A stretch of DNA of 64,000 nt from Nocardioides cynanchi (GTDB lineage: Bacteria; Actinomycetota; Actinomycetes; Propionibacteriales; Nocardioidaceae). Numbering within the stretch: the first letter of the stretch is position 1; the number at the start of each line of letters is the position of its first letter. The stretch covers positions 3,906,001 to 3,970,000 of the forward strand of contig NZ_CP044344.1 of NCBI RefSeq assembly GCF_008761635.1, in the 5' to 3' direction. The notes beneath the pieces were generated by a model. That model was given only the letters and a program-made list of their open reading frames with translations. It ran no database searches and was not told where the DNA came from. A program made the position numbers and the translations under genes. Below, piece after piece: positions 41,361 through 50,180 of the stretch.

Positions 41361-41972
41361 GTGGACGCCGTGTCCAGCCAGGCGTACGACGACACCCAGG
41401 CCGACCACGACGGCGTGCCGACGTGGGAGGAGATCGTCGACCGGCACTCCGAGCGCGTCTACCGGCTCGCGTTCCGCCTGACCGGCAACCGCCACGACGC
41501 CGAGGACCTGACCCAGGAGGTGTTCGTCCGCGTCTTCCGGAGCCTGTCCACCTACCAGCCCGGCACGTTCGAGGGCTGGATCCACCGGATCACCACCAAC
41601 CTCTTCCTCGACCAGGCCCGCCGCAAGCAGCGGATCCGCTTCGACGCCCTGTCCGACGAGCGTGCCGACCGCCTGCACAGCGCGCTGCCGACGCCCGACA
41701 CGGCGTACGCCGACCAGACGTTCGACGACGACATCGAGCGCGCCCTGTCCACCCTGCCGCCGGAGTTCCGGGCGGCCGTGGTGCTGTGCGACGTCGAGGG
41801 GCTCTCCTACGACGAGATCGCCACGATCCTCGACGCCAAGCTCGGCACCGTGCGCTCCCGGATCCACCGCGGCCGCGCGATGCTGCGCGAGGCCCTGGCC
41901 CACCGCGCTCCCGCCGACGGCCGCACCCGCTACCGCGGACCGGCCGTCCTGCCGCAGGGGTCGACGTCGTGA
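41361..41972 (+). CDS. sigE: ECF RNA polymerase sigma factor SigE
   Basis: 203 residues from GTG 41361, with a strong AGGAGG upstream. Region 2: HSERVYRLAFRLTGNRHDAEDLTQEVFVRVFRSL and WIHRITTNLFLDQARRKQR. Region 4: STLPPEFRAAVVLCDVEGLSYDEIATILDAKLGTVRSRIHRGR. The gene order sigma factor, zinc anti-sigma, HtrA protease equals that of the mycobacterial sigE-rseA-htrA locus, which handles envelope stress. Its own promoter looks SigE-like. The stop overlaps the next gene (GTGA). Confidence 0.92.
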   Translation: MDAVSSQAYDDTQADHDGVPTWEEIVDRHSERVYRLAFRLTGNRHDAEDLTQEVFVRVFRSLSTYQPGTFEGWIHRITTNLFLDQARRKQRIRFDALSDERADRLHSALPTPDTAYADQTFDDDIERALSTLPPEFRAAVVLCDVEGLSYDEIATILDAKLGTVRSRIHRGRAMLREALAHRAPADGRTRYRGPAVLPQGSTS

Positions 41973-42529
41973 TCGGCCACCTCGGCCCCCGGATCAGCGC
42001 CCTGCTCGACGGCCAGCTCACGCCGGCCGAGGAGGACCGCGCCTGGGAGCACGTCCACGCCTGCCACGAGTGCCGCGACGAGGTCGAGCGCGAGGGCTGG
42101 GTGAAGACTCGGCTCTCCTCGATGCAGTACGCCGGCTCGCCGGCGCCGGCGCACCTCAAGGGCTCGCTGATGGTCTCCGGGGTGATCGCCCAGTGGCACG
42201 AGGCGATGCCCGAGGAGATGTTCCTGGCCGTGGGCGGGCGCACCCGCCGGCATCTCGGTCTGGCCGGGATCGGCGGTGGCGCCATCGGTGCCGCGGTGAT
42301 GGGGGTGCTCGCCCTGGGCGCCTCACCGGCCAACGCGCCGGGCTCGGTGGACGGCCCGGTCGAGGTCTCGCACGGCAGCTCGCTGTCGAGCTCGATCACC
42401 GCCGTCGTCGACCGCACCGACCCGCGGGCCGCCCAGTCGTCCCACCCGTCACCGCAGCCCGGGTCGACCCGGAGCCGTTCGGACGCCGACCCGGTGCTCC
42501 GCGCGCTGCGTCGTACACTCGCGCAGTAG
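41969..42529 (+). CDS. rseA: Zinc-associated anti-sigma factor (RseA-like)
   Basis: 186 residues. The ZAS motif HxxxCxxC lies in WEHVHACHECRDEV near residues 28-40, after the LGPRISALLDGQLTPAEE helix. That helix pattern clamps sigma factors. A later hydrophobic stretch (LAGIGGGAIGAAVMGVLALGAS) may be a membrane helix, with a Ser-rich segment outside. It presumably binds SigE and releases it under redox or wall stress. Translational coupling with sigE is shown by the overlap of start and stop. Confidence 0.88.
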   Translation: MIGHLGPRISALLDGQLTPAEEDRAWEHVHACHECRDEVEREGWVKTRLSSMQYAGSPAPAHLKGSLMVSGVIAQWHEAMPEEMFLAVGGRTRRHLGLAGIGGGAIGAAVMGVLALGASPANAPGSVDGPVEVSHGSSLSSSITAVVDRTDPRAAQSSHPSPQPGSTRSRSDADPVLRALRRTLAQ

Positions 42530-42593
42530 GGCCCGACCGGGCCGGAACGCCGCCGCGAGGGCGGCATCTCGAGGGTGGAGAGCCAGGTCCCGC

Positions 42594-43913
42594 GTGAGCG
42601 ACGAGCAACCCGGTAGCGACGACACCGCGCCGCTCGCAGGCTCCGACGGTGGGAGCTGGCTGCCGCCGCGCGTGCAGCCGCCTCCCCCGTTGCGCGACGA
42701 GATCACCGGCTACGGAGGTGCTCCGGCGGCCTTCGGCACCGGTTACCCGCCGCCCGGCCCGTCGACCCAGCCGTACGGCGTACCGCCGGCACCGCCCCCG
42801 CCGCCGCGCGGGCGGGTGCCCGGCTGGCTGTGGCCGGTGGTGTGCGTGCTCGCGCTGCTGCTCGGCGTGGTCGGTGGTGTCGCGGGCGGCGCCGCCTACG
42901 AGAGCTGGCACCGCCACCACACCGAGGGCCGGCTCGCCGGTGGGCTGGGTGAGGCCGGCACCGTGTCGAAGCGTCCCCTGCCGGGCAACCACTCCGTCGC
43001 CGCGGTCGCCCAGCGCCTGCTGCCGAGCACGATCCAGGTGCTGGCGGCCTACCAGGGCAAGAAGGACGGCGCGACCGGCTCGGGGTTCGTCCTCGACAGC
43101 GCCGGGCACTACATCACCAACAACCACGTCGTCGCCGACGCCGTCGCCAACGGCGGCCCGATCGAGATCGTGGACCAGAAGGGCGACAAGTTCACCGCGA
43201 CCGTGGTGGGCCGCAGCCCGACCTACGACCTGGCCGTCCTCTACGTGAAGGGCGGCCCGTCGCTGCCGCCGGCCAGCCTCGGTTCGGCCCACCTGCTCCG
43301 GGTCGGCGACCAGGTCGTGGCCTTCGGGTCACCCCTCGGGCTGAGCAGCACCGTCACCTCGGGCATCGTCAGCGCGCTGAACCGTCCGGTCACCACCAGC
43401 GACTCGACCTCCGAGGCCTCGTCGTACATCAACGCGGTGCAGACCGATGCCGCGATCAACCCGGGCAACTCCGGTGGGCCGCTGGTGGATCTCTCCGGCC
43501 GCGTCGTCGGTGTGAACTCCGCGATCGCCACCACCGGCAGCAGCGGCACCGGTCAGTCGGGCAACATCGGGGTCGGCTTCGCCATCCCGATCGACCAGGT
43601 CAAGATCACCGCCGACCAGATCCTGCGCACCGGTGCGGCGCGCTATCCGGTGATCGGCGCCACCGTGAACACGTCCGGGGCCGGCGGGTCGGGTGCCCGG
43701 ATCCTGGCGGTGACGAAGTCCAGCCCGGCCGCCCGAGCCGGGCTGCACAAGGGCGACGTGGTCACCGCCGTCGCCGGTGAGCCCGTGGCCGACGGGATCG
43801 CGCTGATCGTGGCGATCCGGGCGCACCAGCCCGGCGACACCGTGCCGTTCACGGTCCGCCGGGGCGGCTCCACGATGTCGGTGAGGATCACGCTGGGGTC
43901 TCAGGTCGGCTGA
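42594..43913 (+). CDS. HtrA/DegP-type membrane serine protease with PDZ domain
   Basis: 439 residues. A Pro/Gly-rich cytosolic N-terminus (about 1-72) is followed by one membrane helix (LWPVVCVLALLLGVVGGVAGGA). The trypsin-like domain has the full triad: His in ITNNHVVADA, Asp in PTYDLAVLYV and Ser in NPGNSGGPLVDL. The C-terminal PDZ domain (about 340-439) includes ILAVTKSSPAARAGLHKGDVV. The protease faces outside and probably degrades misfolded envelope proteins under SigE control. It is the third gene of the locus, 64 bases after the anti-sigma stop. Confidence 0.92.
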   Translation: MSDEQPGSDDTAPLAGSDGGSWLPPRVQPPPPLRDEITGYGGAPAAFGTGYPPPGPSTQPYGVPPAPPPPPRGRVPGWLWPVVCVLALLLGVVGGVAGGAAYESWHRHHTEGRLAGGLGEAGTVSKRPLPGNHSVAAVAQRLLPSTIQVLAAYQGKKDGATGSGFVLDSAGHYITNNHVVADAVANGGPIEIVDQKGDKFTATVVGRSPTYDLAVLYVKGGPSLPPASLGSAHLLRVGDQVVAFGSPLGLSSTVTSGIVSALNRPVTTSDSTSEASSYINAVQTDAAINPGNSGGPLVDLSGRVVGVNSAIATTGSSGTGQSGNIGVGFAIPIDQVKITADQILRTGAARYPVIGATVNTSGAGGSGARILAVTKSSPAARAGLHKGDVVTAVAGEPVADGIALIVAIRAHQPGDTVPFTVRRGGSTMSVRITLGSQVG

Positions 43914-43943
43914 CCTCCCACACACCGACTTGGACGATGCTTC

Positions 43944-43949
43944 TAAGGT
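43944..43949 (+). promoter_or_regulatory. Putative -10 box of leaderless DUF3105 gene
   Basis: TAAGGT lies six bases before GTG 43956. Confidence 0.5.
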
Positions 43950-43955
43950 GTCGTC

Positions 43956-44792
43956 GTGGCCAAGCCCTCCCGACGTGAAGCCGAAGCCGCGCGACGCGAG
44001 CGCGCGGCCCAGATCCAGCGCGAGCACCAGCAGCGCGAGCGCCGCCGGATCATGCTCGGCGTCGTCGTCGTCCTGCTGATCCTGATCGGCATCGGCTTCG
44101 GTGTCTACCGCGGCCTCCACAAGACCAAGCTGTCGGCGGACACCCAACAGATCCTGCCGGCCGCGGTGACCGGCCAGACGACCACCGAGACCAAGCCCAG
44201 CACGGTGGCCAACCCGACCAAGATCTCCGGCGTGATCGCCTACGACACGGCCGGCTACCCCGGCCCGGGTACGCCAGGGCCCGGCACCCTCTCCCACGAC
44301 CACGTCACCGGCCCGGTCACCTACGCGGTGACCCCGCCGGTCGGTGGCGAGCACAACGCGATCTGGATGAACGCCGGCGTCTACACCAAGCCGGTGCCCT
44401 CCGAGCGGGCCGTGCACAACCTCGAGCACGGCGCCGTCTGGATCACCTACGACCCCGACCTCTCGGCCGCCAAGGTTCAGCAGCTGGTCGACTTCTTCGA
44501 CAAGCAGACCATGATCTCGGAGTCGGGCGGCCGGTCCAACCGGTACGTCGACCTGAGTCCCTGGACCGACAACAGCCTGCCGAGCCCGATCATGATCAGC
44601 TCGTGGGGCTACCAGCTCGGTGTGGACAGCCCGACCGACCCGCGCCTCCAGCAGTTCGTGGACACCTTCCGCAACAGCAAGACCTACAGCCCGGAGTACG
44701 GCTCGCCCGTGGACGGCGTACCGGTGCAGACCGGTGGTCAGCCCGCGATCAACGGCTCGTCCAAGCCCAACCCCGCCGGCGCTGCCAACTGA
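43956..44792 (+). CDS. DUF3105 membrane-anchored protein
   Basis: 278 residues: a charged coiled-coil-like N-terminus (REAEAARRERAAQIQREHQQRERRR in segments), one membrane helix (MLGVVVVLLILIGIGFGVY), and an extracytoplasmic DUF3105 domain. The domain has GEHNAIWMNAGVY, VHNLEHGAVWITYDP and YVDLSPW, conserved in the family. The HNLEHG motif suggests a metal or cofactor site, but no activity is known. It follows htrA yet has its own apparent leaderless promoter. Mycobacterial loci carry tatB here instead. Confidence 0.85.
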   Translation: MAKPSRREAEAARRERAAQIQREHQQRERRRIMLGVVVVLLILIGIGFGVYRGLHKTKLSADTQQILPAAVTGQTTTETKPSTVANPTKISGVIAYDTAGYPGPGTPGPGTLSHDHVTGPVTYAVTPPVGGEHNAIWMNAGVYTKPVPSERAVHNLEHGAVWITYDPDLSAAKVQQLVDFFDKQTMISESGGRSNRYVDLSPWTDNSLPSPIMISSWGYQLGVDSPTDPRLQQFVDTFRNSKTYSPEYGSPVDGVPVQTGGQPAINGSSKPNPAGAAN

Positions 44793-45047
44793 TCAGTCGA
44801 CCTCGGTGGGCCGCTCGTCGGCGGCCGGCTCGGAGAACGGGTGCTGGTCCACGAAGGTCCGCGCCTCGTCGTACATCCGCTCGATGTAGGCCTCCAGCTG
44901 GCTGGCCTCGACCCGCCACTGGCCGCGGCCGCCGATCTTGATCGCCGCCAGGTCGCCGCGGCGCACCAGGGCGTAGACCTGCGCGCTGGAGGTGCTCAGG
45001 ATCTCGGCGACGTCCGCGAGCGTGAGGAAGCGTGGCGTGGGAGCCAT
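44793..45047 (-). CDS. Helix-turn-helix (excisionase/BldC-like) protein
   Basis: 84 residues from ATG 45047; a longer frame extends upstream without a plausible start. LTLADVAEILSTSSAQVYALVRRGDL is a MerR-type winged helix, and KIGGRGQWRVEASQLEAYIERMYDEA completes the excisionase-family fold. The small size suggests a DNA-binding regulator of the BldC class rather than a phage excisionase, since no integrase or att site is near. It is convergent with DUF3105, with the stop codons adjacent. Confidence 0.85.
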   Translation of the reverse strand: MAPTPRFLTLADVAEILSTSSAQVYALVRRGDLAAIKIGGRGQWRVEASQLEAYIERMYDEARTFVDQHPFSEPAADERPTEVD

Positions 45048-45147
45048 GGGGCCATCGTTGCACGAGTGACCGTCCGCCCGGGCCCGGCTCGAACGAGCCT
45101 GTGGAGGAGGGTGCACCGGAGGCCGGTTCTGGGGTGAGAATGGCGCG

Positions 45148-45852
45148 GTGAGCAGGACTCTCGGGAAGACTGACACGCCCTCAGGCAGCTTGCCGGCCTC
45201 GTCCGCGGCCATGGTGCCGGCCACCCGCGCCACCACGCCGGGCTGGCGCGACCCCCGGATGTGGGTCGGGATCGCGATCGTGGCCGCCTCGGTCGTGGTC
45301 GGGTCGCTGGTGCTCGGCGCCTCCGACGACACCGCGCCGGTCTGGGCCGCGGCCCGCACCATGGGCACCGGCCACGTGCTGACCGCGGACGACCTGACCG
45401 TACGCCGCGTGCACTTCGCCGACGCCTCGGACGCCGACCTCTACTACCCGGCCGGTCGGCCGCTCCCGGCCGACCTGCGGCTGGTGCACGGCGTGGGTGC
45501 CGGCGAGCTGCTGCCCCGGGGCGCCGTCGGCTCCGCCTCGGCCGGCGAGCTGCGGCAGGTGCCGGTCTCGGTCGCGGCCGACCAGGTGCCCGGCTCGGTC
45601 GCGGCCGGCGCCAGCGTCGACGTCTATCTTCGCCCGTCGTCGCGCGCCGGCTGCCAAGGCTCCCCGGTGTGCACCGGGCAGCCGGTCCTGTCCGGGGTCA
45701 CCGTGCTCGAGGCGCCGCCTCCCGACCAGGAGTTCGGGGCTGGCGGTCAGCGGATGCTGGTGCTCGCGATGAGCAGCGGCGAGGCGCAGACGTTCTTCCG
45801 GCTCCTGGCCTCGGTCGACGACCCGGCGCTCACCGTGGTGGGCAGGGGCTGA
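45148..45852 (+). CDS. SAF-domain protein, CpaB/RcpC-like
   Basis: 234 residues with one N-terminal membrane helix (MWVGIAIVAASVVVGSLVLGA), then a SAF domain: VWAAARTMGTGHVLTADDLTVRRV and GVGAGELLPRGAVGSAS. A C-terminal RcpC-like part follows (VPVSVAADQVPGSVAAGASVDVYLRP). CpaB/RcpC proteins support Flp (Tad) pilus assembly, usually near CpaE-like and TadA genes. Only the CpaE-like gene follows here, so pilus assembly is inference. The GTG start is preceded by GAGAAT at six bases, possibly leaderless. Confidence 0.8.
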   Translation: MSRTLGKTDTPSGSLPASSAAMVPATRATTPGWRDPRMWVGIAIVAASVVVGSLVLGASDDTAPVWAAARTMGTGHVLTADDLTVRRVHFADASDADLYYPAGRPLPADLRLVHGVGAGELLPRGAVGSASAGELRQVPVSVAADQVPGSVAAGASVDVYLRPSSRAGCQGSPVCTGQPVLSGVTVLEAPPPDQEFGAGGQRMLVLAMSSGEAQTFFRLLASVDDPALTVVGRG

Positions 45853-45854
45853 GC

Positions 45855-47081
45855 GTGGTCGTCGTCCTGGTCGTCGCGGCCGGCGCCGCGTGGGAGTTCC
45901 CGCTGCTGGAGGTGCTCGGCGGCCGGTCCGGGGTGGTCGTGCTGAGGCGTTGTGTCGACGTCGAGGACCTGCTCGCGGCCAGCAGCGCCGGACGGGCCGA
46001 CGCTGCCGTGGTCGCGCTCGACGCACCGGGGCTCGATCAGGCCGCCATGGATCTCCTGCGCCGCCACCAGGTGCGGGTCGTGGCCGTGTCCGGCCCCGGC
46101 TCGGCCGAGGCGGCCCGCACCCGCGCCTCGCGGATCGGCGTCGACGCCCTCACCGCGGCCGACGACCCCTCGGCGATCGCCGACCTGGTCGAGTCCGCCG
46201 ACCCGCCGTTCGTCGTACCCGACGACGAGGACGACGATGCCCCGACCCCGGCCGAGGTGGGCCGGATCATCGCGGTCTGGGGGCCCGCCGGGGCACCCGG
46301 CCGGACGACGGTCGCGACCGCGGTCGCCACCGAGCTCGGCCGGCGCGGGGCACACACCACCCTGGTCGACGCCGACCCCTACGGTGGTGCCGTCGCCCAG
46401 CACCTCGGCGTGCTCGACGAGGTCTCGGGTCTGCTGTCGGCGGCCAGGCTGACCGGCGACGGTGCGCTGGAGGCCGGCTTCTCCTCGGTGCCGCGAGCGC
46501 TGCACGACCGGCTCGCCGTGGTCACGGGCCTGCCCCGGCCCGACCGCTACGCCGAGGTCCGGACCGGTGTGGTCGAGCACCTCCTCGAGGTGGCGGCCAC
46601 GCGGGGTCACGTCGTCGCGGACACCGGCTTCAGCCTGGAGGACGAACGCATCGGCGACCTGACGAGTCGTCCCGGACGCAACGAGCTGACGCTGGGTGCG
46701 CTCGCCGTGGCCGACGAGGTGGTGGTCGTGGGCAGCGCCGACCCGGTCGGCCTCTCGCGGCTGGCCCGCGGGCTGGTCGACCTGCGCGAGCGGCGGGCCG
46801 GCGCCCCGGTGCGGGTCGTGGTCAACCGGATGCGCTCCAGCCTGGCGTGGTCCGAGCGCGAGATCGTGGGCATGGTCGAGGGCTTCGCGCGGCTGGCCGG
46901 GGTCCACTTCCTGCCCGACGACCGGGCGACGGCCGACCGGGCGCTGCTGACCGGCGCGAGCGTCGTCGAGTCCGCAGACACCGAGCTGTCCCGGGCCCTG
47001 CGCCCTCTCGTCGACGCGCTGGTGCCGTCGTCGGCGCCGTCACACCGCCGTGAGCGCGGCCGGCTGCGGCTGCGGCGATGA
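45855..47081 (+). CDS. CpaE/MinD-like ATPase with altered P-loop
   Basis: 408 residues, starting two bases after the CpaB-like gene. An N-terminal receiver-like region (about 1-125) precedes a MinD/ParA-type ATPase domain: VWGPAGAPGRTTVATAVATELG near residue 140 is the P-loop, where the signature Lys is replaced by Arg (GAPGRTT). It then has HTTLVDADPYGGAVAQHLG and LDEVSGL. The C-terminal switch region includes VVVVNRMRSS-like RVVVNRMRSS. CpaE proteins localise Tad pilus machinery. The deviant Walker A may lower or alter ATP hydrolysis (inference). Confidence 0.8.
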   Translation: MVVVLVVAAGAAWEFPLLEVLGGRSGVVVLRRCVDVEDLLAASSAGRADAAVVALDAPGLDQAAMDLLRRHQVRVVAVSGPGSAEAARTRASRIGVDALTAADDPSAIADLVESADPPFVVPDDEDDDAPTPAEVGRIIAVWGPAGAPGRTTVATAVATELGRRGAHTTLVDADPYGGAVAQHLGVLDEVSGLLSAARLTGDGALEAGFSSVPRALHDRLAVVTGLPRPDRYAEVRTGVVEHLLEVAATRGHVVADTGFSLEDERIGDLTSRPGRNELTLGALAVADEVVVVGSADPVGLSRLARGLVDLRERRAGAPVRVVVNRMRSSLAWSEREIVGMVEGFARLAGVHFLPDDRATADRALLTGASVVESADTELSRALRPLVDALVPSSAPSHRRERGRLRLRR

Positions 47082-47085
47082 CGCC

Positions 47086-48789
47086 TCAGAAGAGGCCGGT
47101 CACCCTGCCGTCCGCGTCGAGGTCGATGCGCTGGGCGTTCGGGTGCTTGGGCAGGCCCGGCATGGTCCGCATGTCACCGCAGATCGCGTAGACGTAGCCC
47201 GCGCCCGCGGCGAGCCGCACCTCGCGGACGGGGAGCCGCCATCCGACCGGCGCGCCGTGCAGCTGGGGATCGGAGCTGATCGAGAGGTGGGTCTTGGCGA
47301 TCACCACCGGCAGCCCGCCGTACCCGAGGTCCTCGTACGACGCCAGCCCACGCGCTGCGGTCGGCGACAGGTCGATGCCGTCCGCGCCGTAGATCTGGGT
47401 GGCGACCGTCTCGATCTTCTCCACCAGCGGCATCGACAGCGGGTAGAGGTACTCGAACGACGAGCCCTTCTCGAGCTCCTCGAGCACGGTGTCGGCGAGG
47501 TCGGCCGCTCCCAGACCACCTTCGGCGGCGTGCCGGGCGGTGGCGCAGCGGACGCCGAGCCCTTCGCAGAGCTGCTGGATGACGGCGTGCTCGGAGGGGT
47601 GGTCCTGCGGGAAGGCGTTGATGGCGACGACCGGGATCACTCCGAACCGGCGCACGATGCCGATGTGGGCGGCCAGGTTGGCCAGCCCCGCGGTGACGTC
47701 GTCCGGGTTCTCCTCGAGCAGGGCCGGCGGAAGGTCCTTGCCGGGCTTGATGTCGTAGCGTCCCGAGTGCGCCTTCATCGCCCGGACCGTGGTCACGATC
47801 ACGGCGACGTCGGGGATCAGGCCCTCGGAGCGGCACTTGACGTCGAAGAAGCGCTCGGCGCCCATGTCGGCGCCGAACCCGGCCTCGGTCACCACGATGT
47901 CGGCGTGGGCCAGCGCGATCTGGTCGGCGATCACCGACGAGGTGCCGGTGGCGATGTTGCCGAACGGGCCGCAGTGGATCAGCGCGGGTCCGCCCTCGAG
48001 CGTCTGCAGCAGGTTGGGCTTCAGGGCGTCCTTGAGGATCACGGCCATCGCACCGGCCGCGCCGAGGTCCTCGGCGGTGACCGGCTTCCCGGCCGCAGTG
48101 GTGCCGACGACGATCCGGCCGAGCCGCTGCCGGAGGTCCTCGAGCGAGGTGCTCAGCGTCAGGATCACCATCACCTCGCTCGCGGCGGTGATGTCGAACC
48201 CGCTCTCACGGGGGACGCCGTCCAGCCGGGGACCGAGGCCGATCACGACGTTGCGCAGGGCCCGGTCGTTGACGTCGATCACCCGACGCCAGGTCACGTT
48301 GCGCGGGTCGAGGCCGTCCGGGCTGCCGTGGTGCAGCTCGTTGTCGACCATGGCGGCGAGCAGGTTGTGGGCGGCCGTCACCGCATGGAAGTCACCGGTC
48401 AGGTGCAGGTTGATCCGCTCCATCGGGACGACCTGGCTGTAGCCACCGCCGGCCGCGCCGCCCTTGATGCCGAAGGTCGGACCCATGGACGGCTGCCGAA
48501 GGGTCACCACGGCCTTGGCGCCGCGGGCCACCAGCCCCTGGGTCAGCCCCACCGATGTGGTGGTCTTGCCCTCACCGAGCGGGGTCGGGGTCACGGCCGT
48601 CACCACGACGTACTTGGCGCGGTCACCGGACCTCGGGGCGCCGAGAGCGGTCAGCTCGATCTTGGCCACACCGCGGCCGTAGTGCTCGAGATGCTCCTCG
48701 TCGACCCCGAGGTCGGCGGCTACGTCGGAGATGGGGCGGAGGGTGGCGGCCTGGGCGATCTCCAGGTCGGACGGCATCGATGTGGGCAT
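47086..48789 (-). CDS. fhs: Formate--tetrahydrofolate ligase
   Basis: 567 residues, cytosolic. The ATP-binding motif is TPLGEGKTTTSVGLTQGL near residue 73, followed by RQPSMGPTFGIKGGAAGGGYSQVVPMERINLHLTGD, typical of the Fhs family. It makes 10-formyl-THF from formate, ATP and THF for one-carbon metabolism. The ATG is preceded at eight bases by TAGGGT. The stop is four bases from the end of the convergent CpaE-like gene. Confidence 0.95.
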   Translation of the reverse strand: MPTSMPSDLEIAQAATLRPISDVAADLGVDEEHLEHYGRGVAKIELTALGAPRSGDRAKYVVVTAVTPTPLGEGKTTTSVGLTQGLVARGAKAVVTLRQPSMGPTFGIKGGAAGGGYSQVVPMERINLHLTGDFHAVTAAHNLLAAMVDNELHHGSPDGLDPRNVTWRRVIDVNDRALRNVVIGLGPRLDGVPRESGFDITAASEVMVILTLSTSLEDLRQRLGRIVVGTTAAGKPVTAEDLGAAGAMAVILKDALKPNLLQTLEGGPALIHCGPFGNIATGTSSVIADQIALAHADIVVTEAGFGADMGAERFFDVKCRSEGLIPDVAVIVTTVRAMKAHSGRYDIKPGKDLPPALLEENPDDVTAGLANLAAHIGIVRRFGVIPVVAINAFPQDHPSEHAVIQQLCEGLGVRCATARHAAEGGLGAADLADTVLEELEKGSSFEYLYPLSMPLVEKIETVATQIYGADGIDLSPTAARGLASYEDLGYGGLPVVIAKTHLSISSDPQLHGAPVGWRLPVREVRLAAGAGYVYAICGDMRTMPGLPKHPNAQRIDLDADGRVTGLF

Positions 48790-48797
48790 GGCATCGG

Positions 48798-48826
48798 ACC
48801 CTAGTGATCACTTGCCTCCGTGGTAA
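48798..48826 (-). promoter_or_regulatory. Promoter of fhs
   Basis: TTACCA (48826-48821), a 17-base spacer and TAGGGT (48803-48798) on the minus strand. The start codon is eight bases downstream of the -10. Confidence 0.55.
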
Positions 48827-48842
48827 GGGGCCGAAGGTCCGC

Positions 48843-50180
48843 TCAGGTCGAGAACAGGAGGTACAGCCCGCCGACGGTGAACGCGATCATCGCCGCCAGG
48901 AGCGGCAGCTGGCCGGTGAGCTGGTGCCGCTTCGGCAGCACCTTGATCGCCCGCTCGTGGGCGGCGACCACGCCGACGACGTGACCGGTCACCACCGCGG
49001 CCACCTTGCACTCGGCCAGGAACGTCGGGTGGTAGGACAGCCAATAGTTCACGGTCAGGCCGCCGGTGCCGAAGACGTTGCTGCCGTTGCCCAGAGGGTC
49101 GCTGGCCTGGATCAGGGTGTAGGTGCCGATCTCGACGAAGTAGCTCAGGTAGTGCGCCACGATGTAGCCGACGATGATCGGCACCAGTGAGTGGGCGAAG
49201 AGGCCGGGCAGCTGCCGCCGGGACTGACCGGGTACGACGCCGGTCGAGACGCACGCGATCCAGAAGACCAGGGCGACCCCGGCGCAGAAGCCGGCCAGGC
49301 CCAGGGTGTTCTGGAGCATGATCGGCGCGCCGTTGCCCTGGATGTAGACCAGCCACCGGGTGGACTCGCGGAAGGCGTCGAACGCCGTACTTCCGAAGAG
49401 CACCGCGACGACGGCGAGCAGGCCCGGCGTCGGCGGGGTCGCGTCGAGGTTGGCGAGCGGGCTGCGCACGATCAGGACGCCGTCCCGGCGGTCCCACACC
49501 GAGACCCGGGCGACCAGCGAGGAGTAGACCTCGAAGGGGTCGGCGTTCGCGTAGAAGGTGTTGCCGAACAAGGCGCCGCCCACCACCATCGCCGCGAGGT
49601 AGATCGCGCACCAGAGCGTGACCTGACCCAGCTCGGTGTTGTGGGTGTCGACCAGCTCGAACCACACGAACGCGAACAGGCCGAACGCGGCCGGCCACAG
49701 CCCGAGTCGTTGCGGGTAGGTGTAGAGGCCCGCGTCCGGCTCCGCACCGGTGACCCTGGCCAGTCCCGCGTTGATGGTCCGCCAGGGACTGATCGCGCGC
49801 CAGACCCGGCCGAACAGCAGGGAGGCCGGCACGAACCCGACCCAGATCCAGACGTAGAAGATCCCGAAGATCGGGTTGGTCAGCAGGTCCTTGCCGGCCA
49901 GCGCGACCAGGACGAGGTAGAGCAGTGCGACCAGTCCGACCGCGCGCAGCAGCGCCCGCCAGGCCGTGGAGTCCACGATGGCGACCAACCAGGTGGGCGC
50001 GGGTCGCCCGGTGGTCGCGGCGTCGTACCGCGGTGTGCGCCAGGCCAGGGCGAGGACCACGAACGACACGGCGACCGCCGCCGCCGCTCCGAGGATGGCG
50101 AGCTCCCGCGAGATCGGAAGGTCCTGCGCGCCGCCCAGGCCGTGCTGCGGAAGGAGGAGCGGCAGCGAGGAGCTGTTCAC
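48843..50180 (-). CDS. Polytopic membrane protein paired with cupredoxin-like lipoprotein
   Basis: 445 residues, about eleven membrane helices. The GTG start at 50180 overlaps the stop of the upstream lipoprotein gene (GTGA). Notable segments: SPWRTINAGLARVTGAEPDAGLYTYPQRLG, NTFYANADPFEVYSSLVARVSVWD, VGYIVAHYLSYFVEIGTYTLIQASDPLG and LSYHPTFLAECKVAAVVTGHVVGVVAAHERAI. Several His, Tyr and Glu in membrane segments could bind a metal or haem, but this is inference. No family is certain to me. The tight coupling to the small lipoprotein suggests a functional pair. Confidence 0.75.
   Translation of the reverse strand: MNSSSLPLLLPQHGLGGAQDLPISRELAILGAAAAVAVSFVVLALAWRTPRYDAATTGRPAPTWLVAIVDSTAWRALLRAVGLVALLYLVLVALAGKDLLTNPIFGIFYVWIWVGFVPASLLFGRVWRAISPWRTINAGLARVTGAEPDAGLYTYPQRLGLWPAAFGLFAFVWFELVDTHNTELGQVTLWCAIYLAAMVVGGALFGNTFYANADPFEVYSSLVARVSVWDRRDGVLIVRSPLANLDATPPTPGLLAVVAVLFGSTAFDAFRESTRWLVYIQGNGAPIMLQNTLGLAGFCAGVALVFWIACVSTGVVPGQSRRQLPGLFAHSLVPIIVGYIVAHYLSYFVEIGTYTLIQASDPLGNGSNVFGTGGLTVNYWLSYHPTFLAECKVAAVVTGHVVGVVAAHERAIKVLPKRHQLTGQLPLLAAMIAFTVGGLYLLFST

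Noticed and set aside
44793..45047. Phage excisionase and remnant prophage
   Set aside because: The fold is excisionase-like, but no integrase, attachment site or phage gene is nearby. A BldC-type regulator is more likely.
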